This document shows positions 36,958 to 47,657 of a stretch of DNA of 64,000 nucleotides, piece after piece (position 1 is the first letter of the stretch; each line of letters starts with the position of its first letter). Source of the stretch: Thalassotalea hakodatensis (GTDB lineage Bacteria > Pseudomonadota > Gammaproteobacteria > Enterobacterales > Alteromonadaceae). The notes below the pieces were generated by a model. The model saw nothing but the letters and a program-made list of their open reading frames with translations. It ran no database searches and was not told the DNA's origin. The position numbers and the translations under genes were made by a program. Where the stretch lies: NCBI RefSeq assembly GCF_030295995.1, contig NZ_AP027365.1, forward strand, positions 2,512,066-2,576,065, read 5' to 3'.

Positions 36958-37289
36958 AATCACTATTCAATTTTTTGGCTTAAAACTTATATCGGCACGG
37001 TTCAAAATTACTTTAAAAATTATTTAATAACCACAACACAGACAAACTAGGGAAAGGATGCAGGCAAAAACCCGCTTTTTATTGTTCACCTATCGATCTA
37101 TGACATGAATCTTATTACGTTCATTGAAAGTTCACACAACCAAAGGCTAGAAAACAATCAACGTCATAGTGAGTTTACCGCAAGTAATGTAAAACTGCGA
37201 ATTGATAACGATTTATTCTCCACCGAGTTAGTTTTCACTAAAAATTTCTGCGATAATAGCCACAAAGCACGTCCAAAGATAAAAAATTA
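36958..37289. other. 332-bp divergent intergenic region between motY and rnt
   Basis: AT-rich, with no supported gene. A short frame at 37105-37290 has no ribosome-binding site or recognisable sequence. A hairpin-like GCAGG/CCCGC element followed by T residues lies near 37060-37083. Confidence 0.5.
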
Positions 37290-37988
37290 ATGCTCGATAA
37301 CAGTAGTAACCAGCAATCAAACATTGAAACGCCAACAACGTATAAATTTTCAGAGCGTTTTAGAGGGTATTTTCCCGTTGTTGTTGATGTAGAAACCGCA
37401 GGCTTTAATGCGCAAACAGATGCATTATTAGAGATAGCAGCTACTACGCTATCTTTTAATGAAGAAACCGGCATGTTATCACTCGATGAAACCATACACT
37501 TTAATGTTGAGCCTTTTGAAGGAGCAAACCTTGAACCTGCAGCATTAGAGTTTACCGGAATAGACCCAACTAATCCGCTAAGGGCTGCCGTTTTAGAAAG
37601 CGAAGCATTAAAAGAAACATTTAAATTTATTCGTAAAAAAATGAAAGCTGCTGGCTGTAAACGTGCCATTATGGTCGCGCACAACGCTGCTTTTGACTTA
37701 GGCTTTGTTAATGCAGCTACTGAGCGCTGTTCAATAAAACGCACCCCTTTTCACCCTTTCGTCAGTTTTGATACCACAACATTATCAGGCTTGGCGCTTG
37801 GACAAACCGTTTTAGCAAAAGCGTGCGAAGCAGCGGGATTAGCCTTTGATAACAAAGAAGCGCATTCTGCGTTATATGACACTGAGAAAACTGCAGAACT
37901 TTATTGTTACATCGTAAATAAGTGGCAACAATTAGGTGGGTGGCCATTACCCACCTCCTCTGCAGTTGACCCCGTTAGCAACGATTAA
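37290..37988 (+). CDS. rnt: Ribonuclease T
   Basis: A DnaQ-like 3'-5' exoribonuclease that trims the 3' ends of tRNA and other stable RNAs. It has 232 residues. The motifs are [10 protein letters not shown] (DEDD D and E), [27 protein letters not shown], then [15 protein letters not shown]. The C-terminus LGGWPL matches E. coli RNase T. rnt is near grxD and sodB in E. coli, as here. Confidence 0.96.
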   Translation: MLDNSSNQQSNIETPTTYKFSERFRGYFPVVVDVETAGFNAQTDALLEIAATTLSFNEETGMLSLDETIHFNVEPFEGANLEPAALEFTGIDPTNPLRAAVLESEALKETFKFIRKKMKAAGCKRAIMVAHNAAFDLGFVNAATERCSIKRTPFHPFVSFDTTTLSGLALGQTVLAKACEAAGLAFDNKEAHSALYDTEKTAELYCYIVNKWQQLGGWPLPTSSAVDPVSND

Positions 37989-38362
37989 AACAGCGATTGT
38001 TTACGTTGTCGATTATGACGCCGGCAAACTAGGTTTCTTACCGCCCAAACAATCAATGCAAACGCAGAAAATTGAAGCAAATCACTTGTTCCAATCATCA
38101 GTAAAAATACACCAATCGCAAGATAAACAAATGGTAAGTATTCATAGATAAGTTCAGGTAACCATCTCTTGTTTTGTTTACGGTACTGTTTATCTAAACG
38201 ACGAAATGCCGACCTTTTGACCAAAACAATGCAAGCCGCCATATAAAAAATAAATGCTGAAAAAATGAATACATGGCTTGTTTCACCTAGTGTTAAAAGT
38301 GCACCACTGATCAAAAAATAGAGGTAAGGAAGGTTTTCATAAATAGACTTTGGTAACTGCAT
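37985..38362 (-). CDS. Small membrane protein with internal duplication
   Basis: A 125-residue inner-membrane protein that I cannot name. It consists of two similar halves: residues about 3-55 ([18 protein letters not shown], then FIFSAFIFY) and 67-118 ([18 protein letters not shown], then LQFSAFALI). Each half has an amphipathic start and two helices; the halves are joined by a basic linker ([15 protein letters not shown]) and the tail is basic. It overlaps the rnt stop by 4 nt (convergent). Confidence 0.7.
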   Translation of the reverse strand: MQLPKSIYENLPYLYFLISGALLTLGETSHVFIFSAFIFYMAACIVLVKRSAFRRLDKQYRKQNKRWLPELIYEYLPFVYLAIGVFLLMIGTSDLLQFSAFALIVWAVRNLVCRRHNRQRKQSLF

Positions 38363-38699
38363 ATTTTTCCTTAACGGTCGGTGCTATCTTATATCATAGA
38401 TGCATTTGTCTATTTTGTTTAATCCCCGTTACATAAAAAGTCGCAGTAATCACTATTGGCAAACTTAATATTTTAATGTCTCTTCACCCATTAACCTATA
38501 TTAACCTCAGGTTTGCATAAGAAATAGTGTAATACTAATAAGTTCAATAGCCTAACAAATGTTGTTCTTTCTAACGAGGTACTTTTTTGCTGAATTCAAG
38601 GCATATTACTGTAGGAATAGCCCGCTATTGCAAAGCAACGTTTGAAAGGCACAAAAAAACCGACGTTATACGTCGGTTTTTAAAAAGCATTAACTTAAA
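38363..38699. other. 337-bp intergenic region with the prx terminator
   Basis: No gene is supported. The right end (38653-38683) is the terminator of prx. The stretch at about 38590-38650 has short self-complementary words (GAATAGC / GCTATT) but no clear element. Confidence 0.45.
38653..38683 (-). terminator. Intrinsic terminator of prx
   Basis: An 11-bp stem AAAAACCGACG / CGTCGGTTTTT with loop TTATA; the A run on the plus strand gives the U tract in the minus-strand transcript. It lies about 17 bp after the prx stop. Confidence 0.9.
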
Positions 38700-39305
38700 T
38701 TATAAGTTATCAGCGTTATCCGTTAAATAAGACGAAACACCTTCTGGTGAAGCAGTCATACCTTTATCACCTTTATTCCAACCTGCTGGGCATACTTCAC
38801 CGTGCTCTTGGTGGAATTGTAAAGCATCGATCATACGCAACATTTCGTCAACGTTACGACCTAATGGTAAATCATTCACTACTTGATGACGTACATTGCC
38901 TTCTTCATCAATTAAGAATGAACCACGGAATGCAACACCAGCTTCTGGATGTTCAACATCATATGCTTGACAAATTTCGTGTTTAACATCAGCAACTAAC
39001 GTGTATTGAACTGGACCAATACCACCTTCATTTACTGGGGTGTTACGCCATGCATTGTGTGAAAATTGTGAATCAATTGAAACACCAATGACCTCAACAC
39101 CACGACTTTTGAATTCTTCAATACGACGATCGAATGCAATAAGCTCTGATGGACAAACAAATGTAAAGTCTAAAGGATAGAAAAATACAACAGCTTTTTT
39201 ACCTTTAATTGCTTCGGATAATGTGTAGCTATCTACAATTTCACCGCTACCTAATACTGCTGCTGCCGTAAAGTCTGGCGCCGGACGACCCACTAATACA
39301 CTCAT
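38700..39305 (-). CDS. Typical 2-Cys peroxiredoxin (AhpC/Prx1 type)
   Basis: It reduces peroxides in the cytoplasm. It has 201 residues from ATG 39305, chosen because GGAG lies 8 nt upstream. The upstream in-frame TTG at 39317 would place that ribosome-binding site inside the gene. The peroxidatic Cys is C51 in DFTFVCPSEL and the resolving Cys is C172 in GEVCPAGW. The C-terminal tail after C172 is consistent with a Prx1/AhpC-type decamer. No ahpF is adjacent, so the reductant is probably thioredoxin (inference). Confidence 0.93.
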   Translation of the reverse strand: MSVLVGRPAPDFTAAAVLGSGEIVDSYTLSEAIKGKKAVVFFYPLDFTFVCPSELIAFDRRIEEFKSRGVEVIGVSIDSQFSHNAWRNTPVNEGGIGPVQYTLVADVKHEICQAYDVEHPEAGVAFRGSFLIDEEGNVRHQVVNDLPLGRNVDEMLRMIDALQFHQEHGEVCPAGWNKGDKGMTASPEGVSSYLTDNADNL

Positions 39306-39390
39306 TTTATTCTCCAATGTTATTTATGTATGTTTACTAATACCTCAATAGTATTGAGGCATCAGGAATAAATTCAACCTGTTCTGAAAA

Positions 39391-39738
39391 TTATTTTTCT
39401 TCTGATTGTTCTTTTGCAGCTGCACGCTCTGCTGCTTCTTTTACTAGAGGCGCTAATTCACCTTGCTGATACATCTCAATAATAATATCGCAACCACCTA
39501 CTAACTCACCTTCAACCCATAGTTGAGGGAATGTAGGCCAATCGGCATAAATAGGTAATTCACTGCGAATATCAGGATTTTGCAAAATATCAACATAAGC
39601 AAATTTTTCACCACAAGACATTAATGCTTGAGACGCTTGTGCCGAGAAACCACAGTTTGGTAACTTAGGTGAACCCTTCATGTATAGTAAAATGCTGTTT
39701 TCTGCGATTTGCTGTTTAATACGTTCTACTGTATCCAT
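39391..39738 (-). CDS. grxD: Monothiol glutaredoxin Grx4
   Basis: A CGFS-type glutaredoxin that carries [2Fe-2S] clusters with glutathione and partner proteins. It has 115 residues. C29 lies in KLPNCGFSAQA, the cis-Pro/glutathione site is WPTFPQLWVEGELVGGCDI, and the C-terminal part is Ala/Glu-rich. It is upstream of prx on the same strand (85-bp gap). It neighbours sodB, as in E. coli. Confidence 0.96.
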   Translation of the reverse strand: MDTVERIKQQIAENSILLYMKGSPKLPNCGFSAQASQALMSCGEKFAYVDILQNPDIRSELPIYADWPTFPQLWVEGELVGGCDIIIEMYQQGELAPLVKEAAERAAAKEQSEEK

Positions 39739-39998
39739 TTTATGCCTCTATCTATTTACGCGAACACAATACATAGTGGAGATTACATTGCCATTATTCA
39801 ATGATGTAACTACTAATAATAAAAATATTTAAATAAAAGCGCTTAGCCTTGATAATTGGGCTAGCAATACCTATATATTTGAGTACACTATGCATAATTA
39901 AAAATACCTGAGTATTTTACTCGGATTATTTTAAATTCAAACCACTAATTTATTTTAGGGCAAAATAAATATTTCTAATCAATTCCTGGAGAGTATAA

Positions 39999-40580
39999 AT
40001 GGCTATTGAGTTACCAGCATTACCTTACGCGATGGATGCACTTGCTCCACATATTTCACAAGAAACTTTAGAGTATCACTACGGTAAACATCACAATACG
40101 TACGTAGTAAAATTAAACGGCTTAATTGAAGGTACTGATTTCGAAGGTAAGTCTTTAGAAGACATAGTTAAAGCTTCAGACGGCGGTGTTTTCAATAACG
40201 CAGCACAAATTTGGAATCATACTTTTTACTGGAACAGCTTAAGCCCTAACGGCGGCGGTGAGCCAACAGGCGCACTTGCAGAAGCAATTAATGCAAAGTT
40301 TGGTTCATTTGAAGCATTTAAAACCACTTTTAACGAGAAAGCAGTAAATAACTTTGGTTCAAGCTGGACATGGTTAGTGAAAACAGCGGATGGCGGTGTT
40401 GATATTGTAAACACGTCTAACGCAGCTACGCCATTAACTGATGATAGTTTAACACCGTTAATGACAGTGGATTTATGGGAACATGCTTACTACATTGATT
40501 ACCGTAATCTTCGCCCAAGCTATTTAGAAGGATTTTGGGCATTAATTAACTGGGAATTTGCTTCTGCAAATTTTGCTTAA
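39999..40580 (+). CDS. sodB: Superoxide dismutase [Fe]
   Basis: It converts superoxide to oxygen and hydrogen peroxide in the cytoplasm. It has 193 residues, the E. coli SodB length. The metal ligands are H27 ([12 protein letters not shown]), the His of QIWNHTFYW, and Asp and His of [13 protein letters not shown]. The stretch [19 protein letters not shown] is typical of the iron type; iron versus manganese is inferred. The ribosome-binding site is TGGAGAG. A strong terminator follows. Confidence 0.96.
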   Translation: MAIELPALPYAMDALAPHISQETLEYHYGKHHNTYVVKLNGLIEGTDFEGKSLEDIVKASDGGVFNNAAQIWNHTFYWNSLSPNGGGEPTGALAEAINAKFGSFEAFKTTFNEKAVNNFGSSWTWLVKTADGGVDIVNTSNAATPLTDDSLTPLMTVDLWEHAYYIDYRNLRPSYLEGFWALINWEFASANFA

Positions 40581-40596
40581 ATAAAAAATTCTTGCT

Positions 40597-40627
40597 AAAA
40601 AACCAGCGCACTGCCGCTGGTTTTTTT
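40597..40627 (+). terminator. Intrinsic terminator of sodB
   Basis: An 11-bp stem AAAAACCAGCG / CGCTGGTTTTT with a 6-nt loop, followed by more T residues, lies 18 bp after the stop. Confidence 0.93.
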
Positions 40628-40751
40628 ATGTCTGACTGATGACGTTCTACCTCGTTATATTTCATGGTTATATATTTCTCTCGATAAATTCTATCATCTT
40701 AAAGAATCCGTACTAAGCTTAAAGTAGCGCTTTAAAAATTAAGACTTTTAA

Positions 40752-40763
40752 TTGCCTTGGCAA
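40752..40763. promoter_or_regulatory. Palindrome upstream of prkA
   Basis: TTGCCTTGGCAA is a nearly perfect inverted repeat about 92 bp before the prkA start. It could be an operator; the protein is unknown. It does not fit the sigma-54 GG-N10-GC spacing. Confidence 0.25.
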
Positions 40764-40854
40764 GCATTGTTTAACTTAGTAAACGTACAGTAAAGCCCGT
40801 TAACTGAAAGCAGTCGCGCCACCGCATTCGAGTACATTTTTCGAGGAGACGGTT

Positions 40855-42789
40855 ATGAGCATCTTTAAACATTATCAATCTCGATATGATGAACTTCAGG
40901 AAGAAACTTGTTCAGTGCAAGAGTTCCTGTCTTTATGTAGAGACAACAAAATGGCGTACGCAAGTGCAGCAGAGCGCCTATTATCAGCCATTGGTGAACC
41001 CGAAATGATCGACACTGCCAATGATCCCCGATTATCACGTATTTTCTCAAACCGCGTCATCTCTCGCTACCCTGCCTTTAAAGAGTTTTTCGGCATGGAA
41101 GAAGCAATAGAGCAAATAGTTTCCTACCTTAAACATGCCTCTCAAGGGCTTGAAGAAAAGAAGCAAATACTCTATTTACTTGGTCCAGTAGGTGGGGGAA
41201 AGTCTTCGCTTGCTGAAAAATTAAAAGCCCTAATGCAGCAAGAGCCTATTTACGTGCTTAGCGCAAACGGACAACGTAGCCCAGTAAATGATCATCCTTT
41301 TTGTTTATTCGATAAAAATGCCGACGGTAAAATTTTACTCGAAGAGTATCAGATCCCAGAACGCTATTTAAATACCATTATGTCACCCTGGGTTGCCAAA
41401 CGTTTACATGAATTTAAAGGCGACATCAGCAAATTCGACGTTGTAAAAGCCTACCCTTCTATCCTTGATCAACTTGCTATTGCAAAAACAGAGCCTGGCG
41501 ATGATAACAATCAAGATATTTCTGCGCTGGTAGGTAAAGTTGACATCCGCCAATTAGAACATTTCGCCCAAAATGATCCAGATGCATACAGTTACTCAGG
41601 CGCCTTATGCAGAGCAAACCAAGGGTTAATGGAGTTTGTAGAAATGTTCAAAGCACCAATAAAAGTATTACATCCCTTACTAACTGCAACGCAAGAAGGC
41701 AACTACAATCCAACAGAAGGTTTGTCAGCCCTACCATTTGATGGAATTTTATTAGCTCACTCTAACGAATCTGAATGGCAAACATTCCGAAATAATAAGA
41801 ATAACGAAGCGTTTTTAGATCGCGTTTACATTGTTAAAGTACCCTACTGTATGCGTGTATCTGAAGAAGTTAAAATTTATGAAAAGCTGCTAACCAATAG
41901 TGAATTATGTCACGCACAATGTGCGCCTGATACCTTAGAAACATTAGCGCAATTTAGTGTGTTATCACGATTAAAAGAACCAGAAAATTCAAGTATTTTT
42001 TCTAAAATGCGCGTTTATGACGGAGAAAGTCTTAAAGACACCGATCCTAAAGCAAAATCTTTTCAAGAGTACCGAGATTATGCAGGCGTAGATGAAGGTA
42101 TGTCAGGGCTTTCAACAAGATTTGCCTTCAAAATATTATCACGTGTTTTTAATTTTGATCACGCAGAAGTTGCTGCCAACCCTGTCCATTTATTTTATGT
42201 ACTCGAACAACAAATCGAACGAGAACAACTACCTAAAGAAACCAGTGAGCGTTATGTAAACTTCCTAAAAGAATACCTAACGCCACAATACATTGAGTTT
42301 ATTGGTAAAGAAATTCAAACCGCCTATTTAGAATCTTATTCAGAATACGGACAAAACATATTTGATCGCTACGTAACTTATGCAGATTTTTGGATACAAG
42401 ATCAAGAGTATCGCGATACGGAAACGGGGCAATTATTCGATAGAGAAGCATTAAACAATGAACTAGAGAAAATTGAAAAACCCGCGGGGATCAGCAATCC
42501 GAAAGATTTTCGCAATGAAATTGTTAACTTTGTTCTACGGGCTCGTGCAAATAACAAAGGTAAAAATCCTAATTGGACCAGTTATGAAAAACTGCGCACT
42601 GTGATAGAGAAGAAAATGTTTTCGAATACCGAAGACCTACTGCCAGTTATTTCATTCAATGCAAAAACCTCCAATGATGATCAGCAAAAACATGACGACT
42701 TTGTCAAACGTATGATGGCTAAAGGCTATACCAAAAAACAGGTAAGACTATTATCTGAGTGGTATTTACGTGTAAGAAAAGCGTCATAA
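40855..42789 (+). CDS. yeaG: PrkA-type serine protein kinase (YeaG)
   Basis: A 644-residue PrkA family protein with an AAA+-like N-terminal domain. Walker A is GPVGGGKSS (residues 110-118, K116) and the C-terminal kinase-like domain starts near residue 400. The family acts in nitrogen starvation and stationary-phase adaptation in enterobacteria and in sporulation in Bacillus. A strong ribosome-binding site (GAGGAGACGG) precedes it. It is the first gene of the conserved yeaG-yeaH-ycgB trio, here one contiguous unit; in E. coli ycgB is at a separate locus. Confidence 0.95.
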   Translation: MSIFKHYQSRYDELQEETCSVQEFLSLCRDNKMAYASAAERLLSAIGEPEMIDTANDPRLSRIFSNRVISRYPAFKEFFGMEEAIEQIVSYLKHASQGLEEKKQILYLLGPVGGGKSSLAEKLKALMQQEPIYVLSANGQRSPVNDHPFCLFDKNADGKILLEEYQIPERYLNTIMSPWVAKRLHEFKGDISKFDVVKAYPSILDQLAIAKTEPGDDNNQDISALVGKVDIRQLEHFAQNDPDAYSYSGALCRANQGLMEFVEMFKAPIKVLHPLLTATQEGNYNPTEGLSALPFDGILLAHSNESEWQTFRNNKNNEAFLDRVYIVKVPYCMRVSEEVKIYEKLLTNSELCHAQCAPDTLETLAQFSVLSRLKEPENSSIFSKMRVYDGESLKDTDPKAKSFQEYRDYAGVDEGMSGLSTRFAFKILSRVFNFDHAEVAANPVHLFYVLEQQIEREQLPKETSERYVNFLKEYLTPQYIEFIGKEIQTAYLESYSEYGQNIFDRYVTYADFWIQDQEYRDTETGQLFDREALNNELEKIEKPAGISNPKDFRNEIVNFVLRARANNKGKNPNWTSYEKLRTVIEKKMFSNTEDLLPVISFNAKTSNDDQQKHDDFVKRMMAKGYTKKQVRLLSEWYLRVRKAS

Positions 42790-42814
42790 CAAGCGTTTGG
42801 CAGGAGCAGTAATC

Positions 42815-44092
42815 ATGGCAAACTTTATTGACCGACGGTTAAATGGTAAAAATAAAAGTACGGTGAACCGACAACGCTTTATTAGGCGCTATAAGTCGCA
42901 AATTAAAAAATCGGTTGAGCGCGCTATAAATAATCGTGGTGTCACCGACACAGAAAGTGGTGAGAGCATTACCATACCGAAAAAAGATTTATCCGAGCCT
43001 GTTTTTCATCAAGGTAAAGGCGGCGTGCGTGATCGAGTACACCCAGGAAATGATCAATATAGTGCAGGCGATCGCATTAAACGTCCGCCACAACAAGGTG
43101 GCCAAGGCTCAGGTCAAGGTAAAGCAAGTAATAGTGGCGAAGGGGAAGACGATTTTGTCTTTTCCATTTCTAAAGACGAGTACTTAAATTTACTGTTTGA
43201 AGATCTGGAATTACCTAACCTAGAGAAAAACCAACTCAATAAATTAATTGATTACAAAACTGTTCGATCTGGTTACTGTGCTGAAGGTGTGCCAGCAAAC
43301 ATTGACATTGTAAAATCATTACAAGGCTCTGTGGCCCGCCGCATTGCGATGACATCCTCAAAAAGAAAACAATTAAAAGCCTTACAATTACAACTTGCTG
43401 ATCTTGAAGCAGACACGTTTGATCACGTAGCAGAAATAAAAACGCTTAAAAAAGCAATAAACGCCCTCGAAAAGAAAATAGCAGCTGTACCTTTTATCGA
43501 TACTTTCGACTTACGATTTAGAAATTATGCTCGCCAACCAATGCCTACATCAAAAGCCGTGATGTTTTGTTTAATGGATGTTTCGGGCTCTATGGATCAA
43601 GCCACTAAAGATATTGCTAAACGTTTCTACATTTTACTGTATCTTTTTTTAACGCGTACCTATAGCACAATTGATGTGGTGTACATTCGCCATCACACCC
43701 AAGCAAAAGAAGTCGATGAACAAGAGTTTTTTTATTCACAAGAAACTGGCGGAACTATCGCATCAAGTGCTTTAGAATTAATGATACAAGTCATCAATGA
43801 CAGATATAACCCAACAGAATGGAATATCTACGGCGCACAAGCATCTGACGGCGATAATTGGGCAGATGATTCACCCCATTGCTATCAATTAATGATGGAT
43901 AAAATTATGCCCGCCTGTCGGTACTTTTCCTATATTGAAATTACCCAGCGCGCTCATCAAACACTGTGGCAACAATATGAAAAAGTAGCGCAAACAAATA
44001 CACATTTTGCTATGCAACATATCCAAACAGCAGATGATATTTACCCTGTATTTAGAGAGCTCTTTAAGAAAAACACGCAACAAGTAGCGTAG
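42815..44092 (+). CDS. yeaH: DUF444 / YeaH-YhbH family protein
   Basis: A 425-residue protein of the YeaH family that always accompanies PrkA. ATG 42815 is chosen because CAGGAG lies just upstream; an in-frame TTG at 42797 would cover it. The N-terminus starts [16 protein letters not shown] Gly/Gln-rich linker ([10 protein letters not shown], about 88-105) is followed by a von Willebrand A-like domain with [11 protein letters not shown] (metal-site DxSxS). The exact role is unknown. Confidence 0.93.
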   Translation: MANFIDRRLNGKNKSTVNRQRFIRRYKSQIKKSVERAINNRGVTDTESGESITIPKKDLSEPVFHQGKGGVRDRVHPGNDQYSAGDRIKRPPQQGGQGSGQGKASNSGEGEDDFVFSISKDEYLNLLFEDLELPNLEKNQLNKLIDYKTVRSGYCAEGVPANIDIVKSLQGSVARRIAMTSSKRKQLKALQLQLADLEADTFDHVAEIKTLKKAINALEKKIAAVPFIDTFDLRFRNYARQPMPTSKAVMFCLMDVSGSMDQATKDIAKRFYILLYLFLTRTYSTIDVVYIRHHTQAKEVDEQEFFYSQETGGTIASSALELMIQVINDRYNPTEWNIYGAQASDGDNWADDSPHCYQLMMDKIMPACRYFSYIEITQRAHQTLWQQYEKVAQTNTHFAMQHIQTADDIYPVFRELFKKNTQQVA

Positions 44093-44120
44093 TACTCTGC
44101 CCTACTTGGAGGAAGCTGAA

Positions 44121-45632
44121 ATGGTTAAAAAGAAGATGTTATCTGATGGCCCTGACTGGACCTTCGAACTATTAGATCAGTATCAAACAGAAATAGCCCG
44201 TGTTGCTAAACATTACAAATTAGACACCTACAAAAATCAAATAGAGGTAATCACCGCTGAGCAAATGATGGATGCTTATGCCAGTGTAGGTATGCCTATA
44301 GGTTACAACCATTGGACTTATGGGAAAAAATTTATTCAAACGGAGCAAAACTATAAACGAGGTCAAATGGGGCTCGCTTATGAAATTGTCATCAATTCAG
44401 ATCCATGTATTTCTTATCTAATGGAAGAGAATTCAATAACGATGCAAGCGTTAGTGATGGCGCATGCCTGTTATGGCCATAATAGTTTTTTTAAAGGAAA
44501 TTACCTATTTAAGTCATGGACTGACGCCAGTTCAATAATTGATTACTTACTCTTTGCTAAAAACTACATAGCAAAATGCGAACATAAATATGGAATAGAT
44601 GAGGTGGAATCTTGTTTAGATGCTTGCCATGCACTCATGAATCATGGCGTTGATCGATACAAACGCCCACAAAAAATTTCACTCGAAGAAGAATTTAAAC
44701 GTCAAACCGCACGTGAACAATACTTACAGTCTCAAGTGAACACCTTATGGCGCACGTTACCTGCTGATAAACAAATAAAGACCAAACATGCAGATAACTT
44801 TCCAAAAGAACCACAAGAAAACATTTTATACTTCATTGAAAAAAATGCGCCATTATTAAAACCTTGGCAACGTGAAATAGTGCGAATAGTACGAAAAGTA
44901 TCACAATACTTTTACCCTCAAAAACAAACACAAGTGATGAACGAGGGCTGGGCATGCTTTTGGCATTACACTATTTTGAACCACTTATACGATGAAGGGT
45001 TACTGAGCGATCAATTTATGATCGAGTTTCTACACAACCATACTAATGTTGTTGCACAGCCCGATTACAACAGCCCATATTATTCAGGCATAAATCCATA
45101 CGCTCTTGGTTTTAATATGTTCATCGATATTAAACGGATTTGCGAAGCCCCCACCGAAGAAGATAAACAATGGTTTCCTGATATTGCCGGCAGCGACTGG
45201 TTAGAAACGCTGCACTTTGCAATGGAAAATTTCAAAGACGAGAGCTTTATTAGTCAATTTCTATCACCCAAACTAATGCGTGATTTTAAACTTTTCCATA
45301 TTCACGATGATGAAAAAGAAAATTTTGTTGAAATTGCAGCGATACATAATGAATCAGGCTATCAAGCATTAAGAACGTCACTTTCTAATCAATACAATTT
45401 AAGTAATATTGAGCCTAACATTCAAGTAATAAACGCAGATGTGAGTGGCGATAGATCATTAACCCTAAAATACACACCCCACAATGAAATTCCGCTAGCC
45501 GAATCAAGCGAAGAGGTCATGAAACATTTACATTACTTATGGCAATTTGACGTTAGGTTAGTTGAAGAACATCACGGCGAAGAAAAGGTTATCGCGCAAT
45601 GTCCCGCATTAGAAAAAGAAAAAGCGAGCTAA
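44121..45632 (+). CDS. ycgB: SpoVR family protein (YcgB)
   Basis: A 503-residue cytoplasmic protein of the SpoVR/YcgB family, function unknown. ATG 44121 is chosen because the GGAGG ribosome-binding site is just upstream, inside the in-frame extension from 44106. Conserved blocks are YNHWTYGKKF, AHACYGHNSFFKGNYLF, NEGWACFWHYTILN and NPYALGFNMF. It is the third gene of the prkA operon. fadR follows convergently, as ycgB-fadR are adjacent in E. coli. Confidence 0.94.
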   Translation: MVKKKMLSDGPDWTFELLDQYQTEIARVAKHYKLDTYKNQIEVITAEQMMDAYASVGMPIGYNHWTYGKKFIQTEQNYKRGQMGLAYEIVINSDPCISYLMEENSITMQALVMAHACYGHNSFFKGNYLFKSWTDASSIIDYLLFAKNYIAKCEHKYGIDEVESCLDACHALMNHGVDRYKRPQKISLEEEFKRQTAREQYLQSQVNTLWRTLPADKQIKTKHADNFPKEPQENILYFIEKNAPLLKPWQREIVRIVRKVSQYFYPQKQTQVMNEGWACFWHYTILNHLYDEGLLSDQFMIEFLHNHTNVVAQPDYNSPYYSGINPYALGFNMFIDIKRICEAPTEEDKQWFPDIAGSDWLETLHFAMENFKDESFISQFLSPKLMRDFKLFHIHDDEKENFVEIAAIHNESGYQALRTSLSNQYNLSNIEPNIQVINADVSGDRSLTLKYTPHNEIPLAESSEEVMKHLHYLWQFDVRLVEEHHGEEKVIAQCPALEKEKAS

Positions 45633-45668
45633 CGACACGTTGCTCGCCATTTCTATCTTCAATTCAAT

Positions 45669-46379
45669 CTAGGCAGAAAGCTCTTTTAATACATCTTCTT
45701 TAAGCTCTAGCCACAGTTTTCCTGATTCAACACCATATTTACGCACGGTTAAAACTGAATCATCAAATTTATTTTCTTTTGCTAATTCAATAAGTTTATC
45801 GTAATAAGCTCTCGAGATTTCTCTACCTTTTGGGTGAGCAAAATATAAACTACCAATACGAGAATATAAGCCTTTAAAGCCATTTAAAATCAATAAATAT
45901 ATCGGATTTCCTGATGCAACCACCAATTCTTTATTGAGTTGGTAATCAAATTCAGCGTACGCTTCACCAGTATCTTCAATATCTTTATACGCCTCAAGTA
46001 GTTCAATGGTTTTTTCAGGATTGTTTCTGATTGCACCACGAACATAGATGGCACTGATGTTTGTGCGAGCTGACATTAAATTATCAACTAAGTCAGGAAC
46101 GCCCTCTTGATCTAATTGTGCAAGTGTTTCAAGCACATTTAAACTAGACGTATCCCAGAAATTATTCACTTTAGTTGGTTTGCCGTGCTTAATGGTTAAC
46201 CAGCCATCGCGAGCTAATCGCTGTAATACTTCTCTAAGTGTCGTTCTGGTTACTCCAATCAATTCAGAAAGCTCTCGTTCTGCAGGTAAAATTGATCCTG
46301 GAGGAAAGCCCCCATTCCAGATGGATTCGACTATATACTGCTCAGCAAACCCTGCCGGACTATGTGCTTTAATAACCAT
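45669..46379 (-). CDS. fadR: Fatty acid metabolism regulator FadR
   Basis: A GntR-family repressor of beta-oxidation genes and activator of unsaturated fatty-acid synthesis genes, released from DNA by long-chain acyl-CoA. It has 236 residues from ATG 46379 ([11 protein letters not shown]), the start that matches E. coli FadR (239); the in-frame extension to 46442 is not family sequence. The DNA-recognition block [20 protein letters not shown] is fully conserved, and [16 protein letters not shown] follows. The acyl-CoA-binding C-terminal domain is present. FadR-like operators lie before fadE and a second dehydrogenase. Confidence 0.97.
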   Translation of the reverse strand: MVIKAHSPAGFAEQYIVESIWNGGFPPGSILPAERELSELIGVTRTTLREVLQRLARDGWLTIKHGKPTKVNNFWDTSSLNVLETLAQLDQEGVPDLVDNLMSARTNISAIYVRGAIRNNPEKTIELLEAYKDIEDTGEAYAEFDYQLNKELVVASGNPIYLLILNGFKGLYSRIGSLYFAHPKGREISRAYYDKLIELAKENKFDDSVLTVRKYGVESGKLWLELKEDVLKELSA

Positions 46380-46894
46380 AAGGCTCCACGCAACGACGTT
46401 AATTAAAAGTGAACTGATTGTACCAGAAGAATATTTTGGCACAAGAAAATTAGTGACAGTAATAGTTAAGCAACAACGAAAATATAATTTAAAGATTAAA
46501 AATCAATGAATTAAAGATAATTCAGGTAAGCAGCAATCATAAATATTTAAACAGTTTTCTAATAATAATAATGAATCTATTTTACAAACGATACTATTAG
46601 ACATAAACTGAAAACTCGTATAATTTACAATAACTAATATAAACATTATAACGAGAACCTTCGACGAAATAGCGTTAACCTATAGAACATAAATTACTGC
46701 TAACAGATGATACGTATAGACGTTTGCCGATAAAACCGTCAAACGGGTGTAACTAACCCTTTAACAGATTGCCTATCAAAGTAGCATTTTAATTTAAAAA
46801 GCCTGTGCTTTTACGTTGTAATTAAGTTAACGAATTGAATATAAAGATTATTAGAAGTCCGTTAGGTTTTAGTGATAACAAAAAGGTCACGATT
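46380..46894. other. 515-bp region between fadR and the mrp-like operon
   Basis: AT-rich, with no supported gene. It must hold the divergent promoters. A short inverted repeat CGTTTG (46721-46726) / CAAACG (46740-46745), followed by GGGT-N7-ACCC, lies about 150 bp before mrpE and could be a leader structure. Confidence 0.45.
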
Positions 46895-47371
46895 ATGCAT
46901 CTGTTGAAATGGGCAATATTACTTTTCGGTTTCTGGCTTCTGCTCTCTGGGTATTATCAACCATTACTGCTCACCTTTGGTTTAATATCAGTTGCTATTG
47001 TTATTGTTGTGATTAAACGCATGGATAACGTTGACCAACAAGAAAAGTCAGTAAGTACCGGGTATAGGGTTTTGCGTTACTTCTTATGGTTAATTAGCGA
47101 AATCATCCGCTCGAGTTTACAAGTAACTAAGCTTGTTTGGGGCCCCTCTAAAAGTGTATCGCCATCATTATCAAAAATAAATGTCAGCAAAATACCGCAT
47201 AATTCTCGTGTTTTATACGTCAACTCTATTACCTTAACACCAGGAACACTGAGTGTAGATTTAGAAGGTGATGAATTAACAGTCCACGCGCTTCAAAAAA
47301 AATCTATTGATAGACTTAAGAAAGGTGATATGGAAAATAAATTAAAAATTATTTGGGGAGAAAACGAATGA
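46895..47371 (+). CDS. mrpE: Mrp-type cation/proton antiporter subunit E
   Basis: A 158-residue MnhE/MrpE-type subunit (MbhA-like). ATG 46895, with AAAGGT upstream, is preferred; an in-frame TTG at 46835 would add 20 non-hydrophobic residues. Two N-terminal helices (about 5-38) are followed by SEIIRSSLQVTKLVWGP and the cytoplasmic tail with VNSITLTPGTLSVDL, the MnhE signature. It is the first gene of a nine-gene operon and overlaps mrpF as ATGA. Confidence 0.9.
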   Translation: MHLLKWAILLFGFWLLLSGYYQPLLLTFGLISVAIVIVVIKRMDNVDQQEKSVSTGYRVLRYFLWLISEIIRSSLQVTKLVWGPSKSVSPSLSKINVSKIPHNSRVLYVNSITLTPGTLSVDLEGDELTVHALQKKSIDRLKKGDMENKLKIIWGENE

Positions 47372-47634
47372 CACCCGTTCTTGCCGCTGTATGTATTACA
47401 ATTCTAGTGGTCATGGCATTAGCTTTAGCACGAGCATTTAAAGCTGAAACCGTTTATGACCGAATCCTCGGTGTTAATATGTTTGGCACTAAAACTGTTT
47501 TGTTTATTGCTGTTGTTGGTTATCTCATGGGGCGACCTGATTTTTTAGATATCGCCATCGTTTATGCACTCATTAATTTTATTGGTATGGTAGCTGTACT
47601 TCGTTTTTTCGAATATACAGCACCGATCGACTAA
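47368..47634 (+). CDS. mrpF: Mrp-type cation/proton antiporter subunit F
   Basis: A small 88-residue subunit with three helices, MnhF/MrpF-like (MbhB-like). AFKAETVYDRILGVNMFGTKTVLF is the family block. ATG 47368 forms an ATGA overlap with the mrpE stop, which decides the start over the in-frame TTG at 47353. Confidence 0.9.
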   Translation: MTPVLAAVCITILVVMALALARAFKAETVYDRILGVNMFGTKTVLFIAVVGYLMGRPDFLDIAIVYALINFIGMVAVLRFFEYTAPID

Positions 47635-47657
47635 TCATCACCTATAAGGGTTAATTT

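Noticed and set aside
37105-37290. 61-codon frame before rnt
   Set aside because: No ribosome-binding site, no recognisable sequence, and it ends on the rnt start; probably chance.
39306-39317. TTG at 39317 as the prx start
   Set aside because: It would include the ribosome-binding site GGAG in the coding region; ATG 39305 gives the standard N-terminus.
40752-40775. Sigma-54 promoter before prkA
   Set aside because: GG is present but the GC expected 10 nt later is not.
46380-46442. N-terminal extension of FadR
   Set aside because: The family begins at MVIKA; the extra 21 codons have no FadR similarity.
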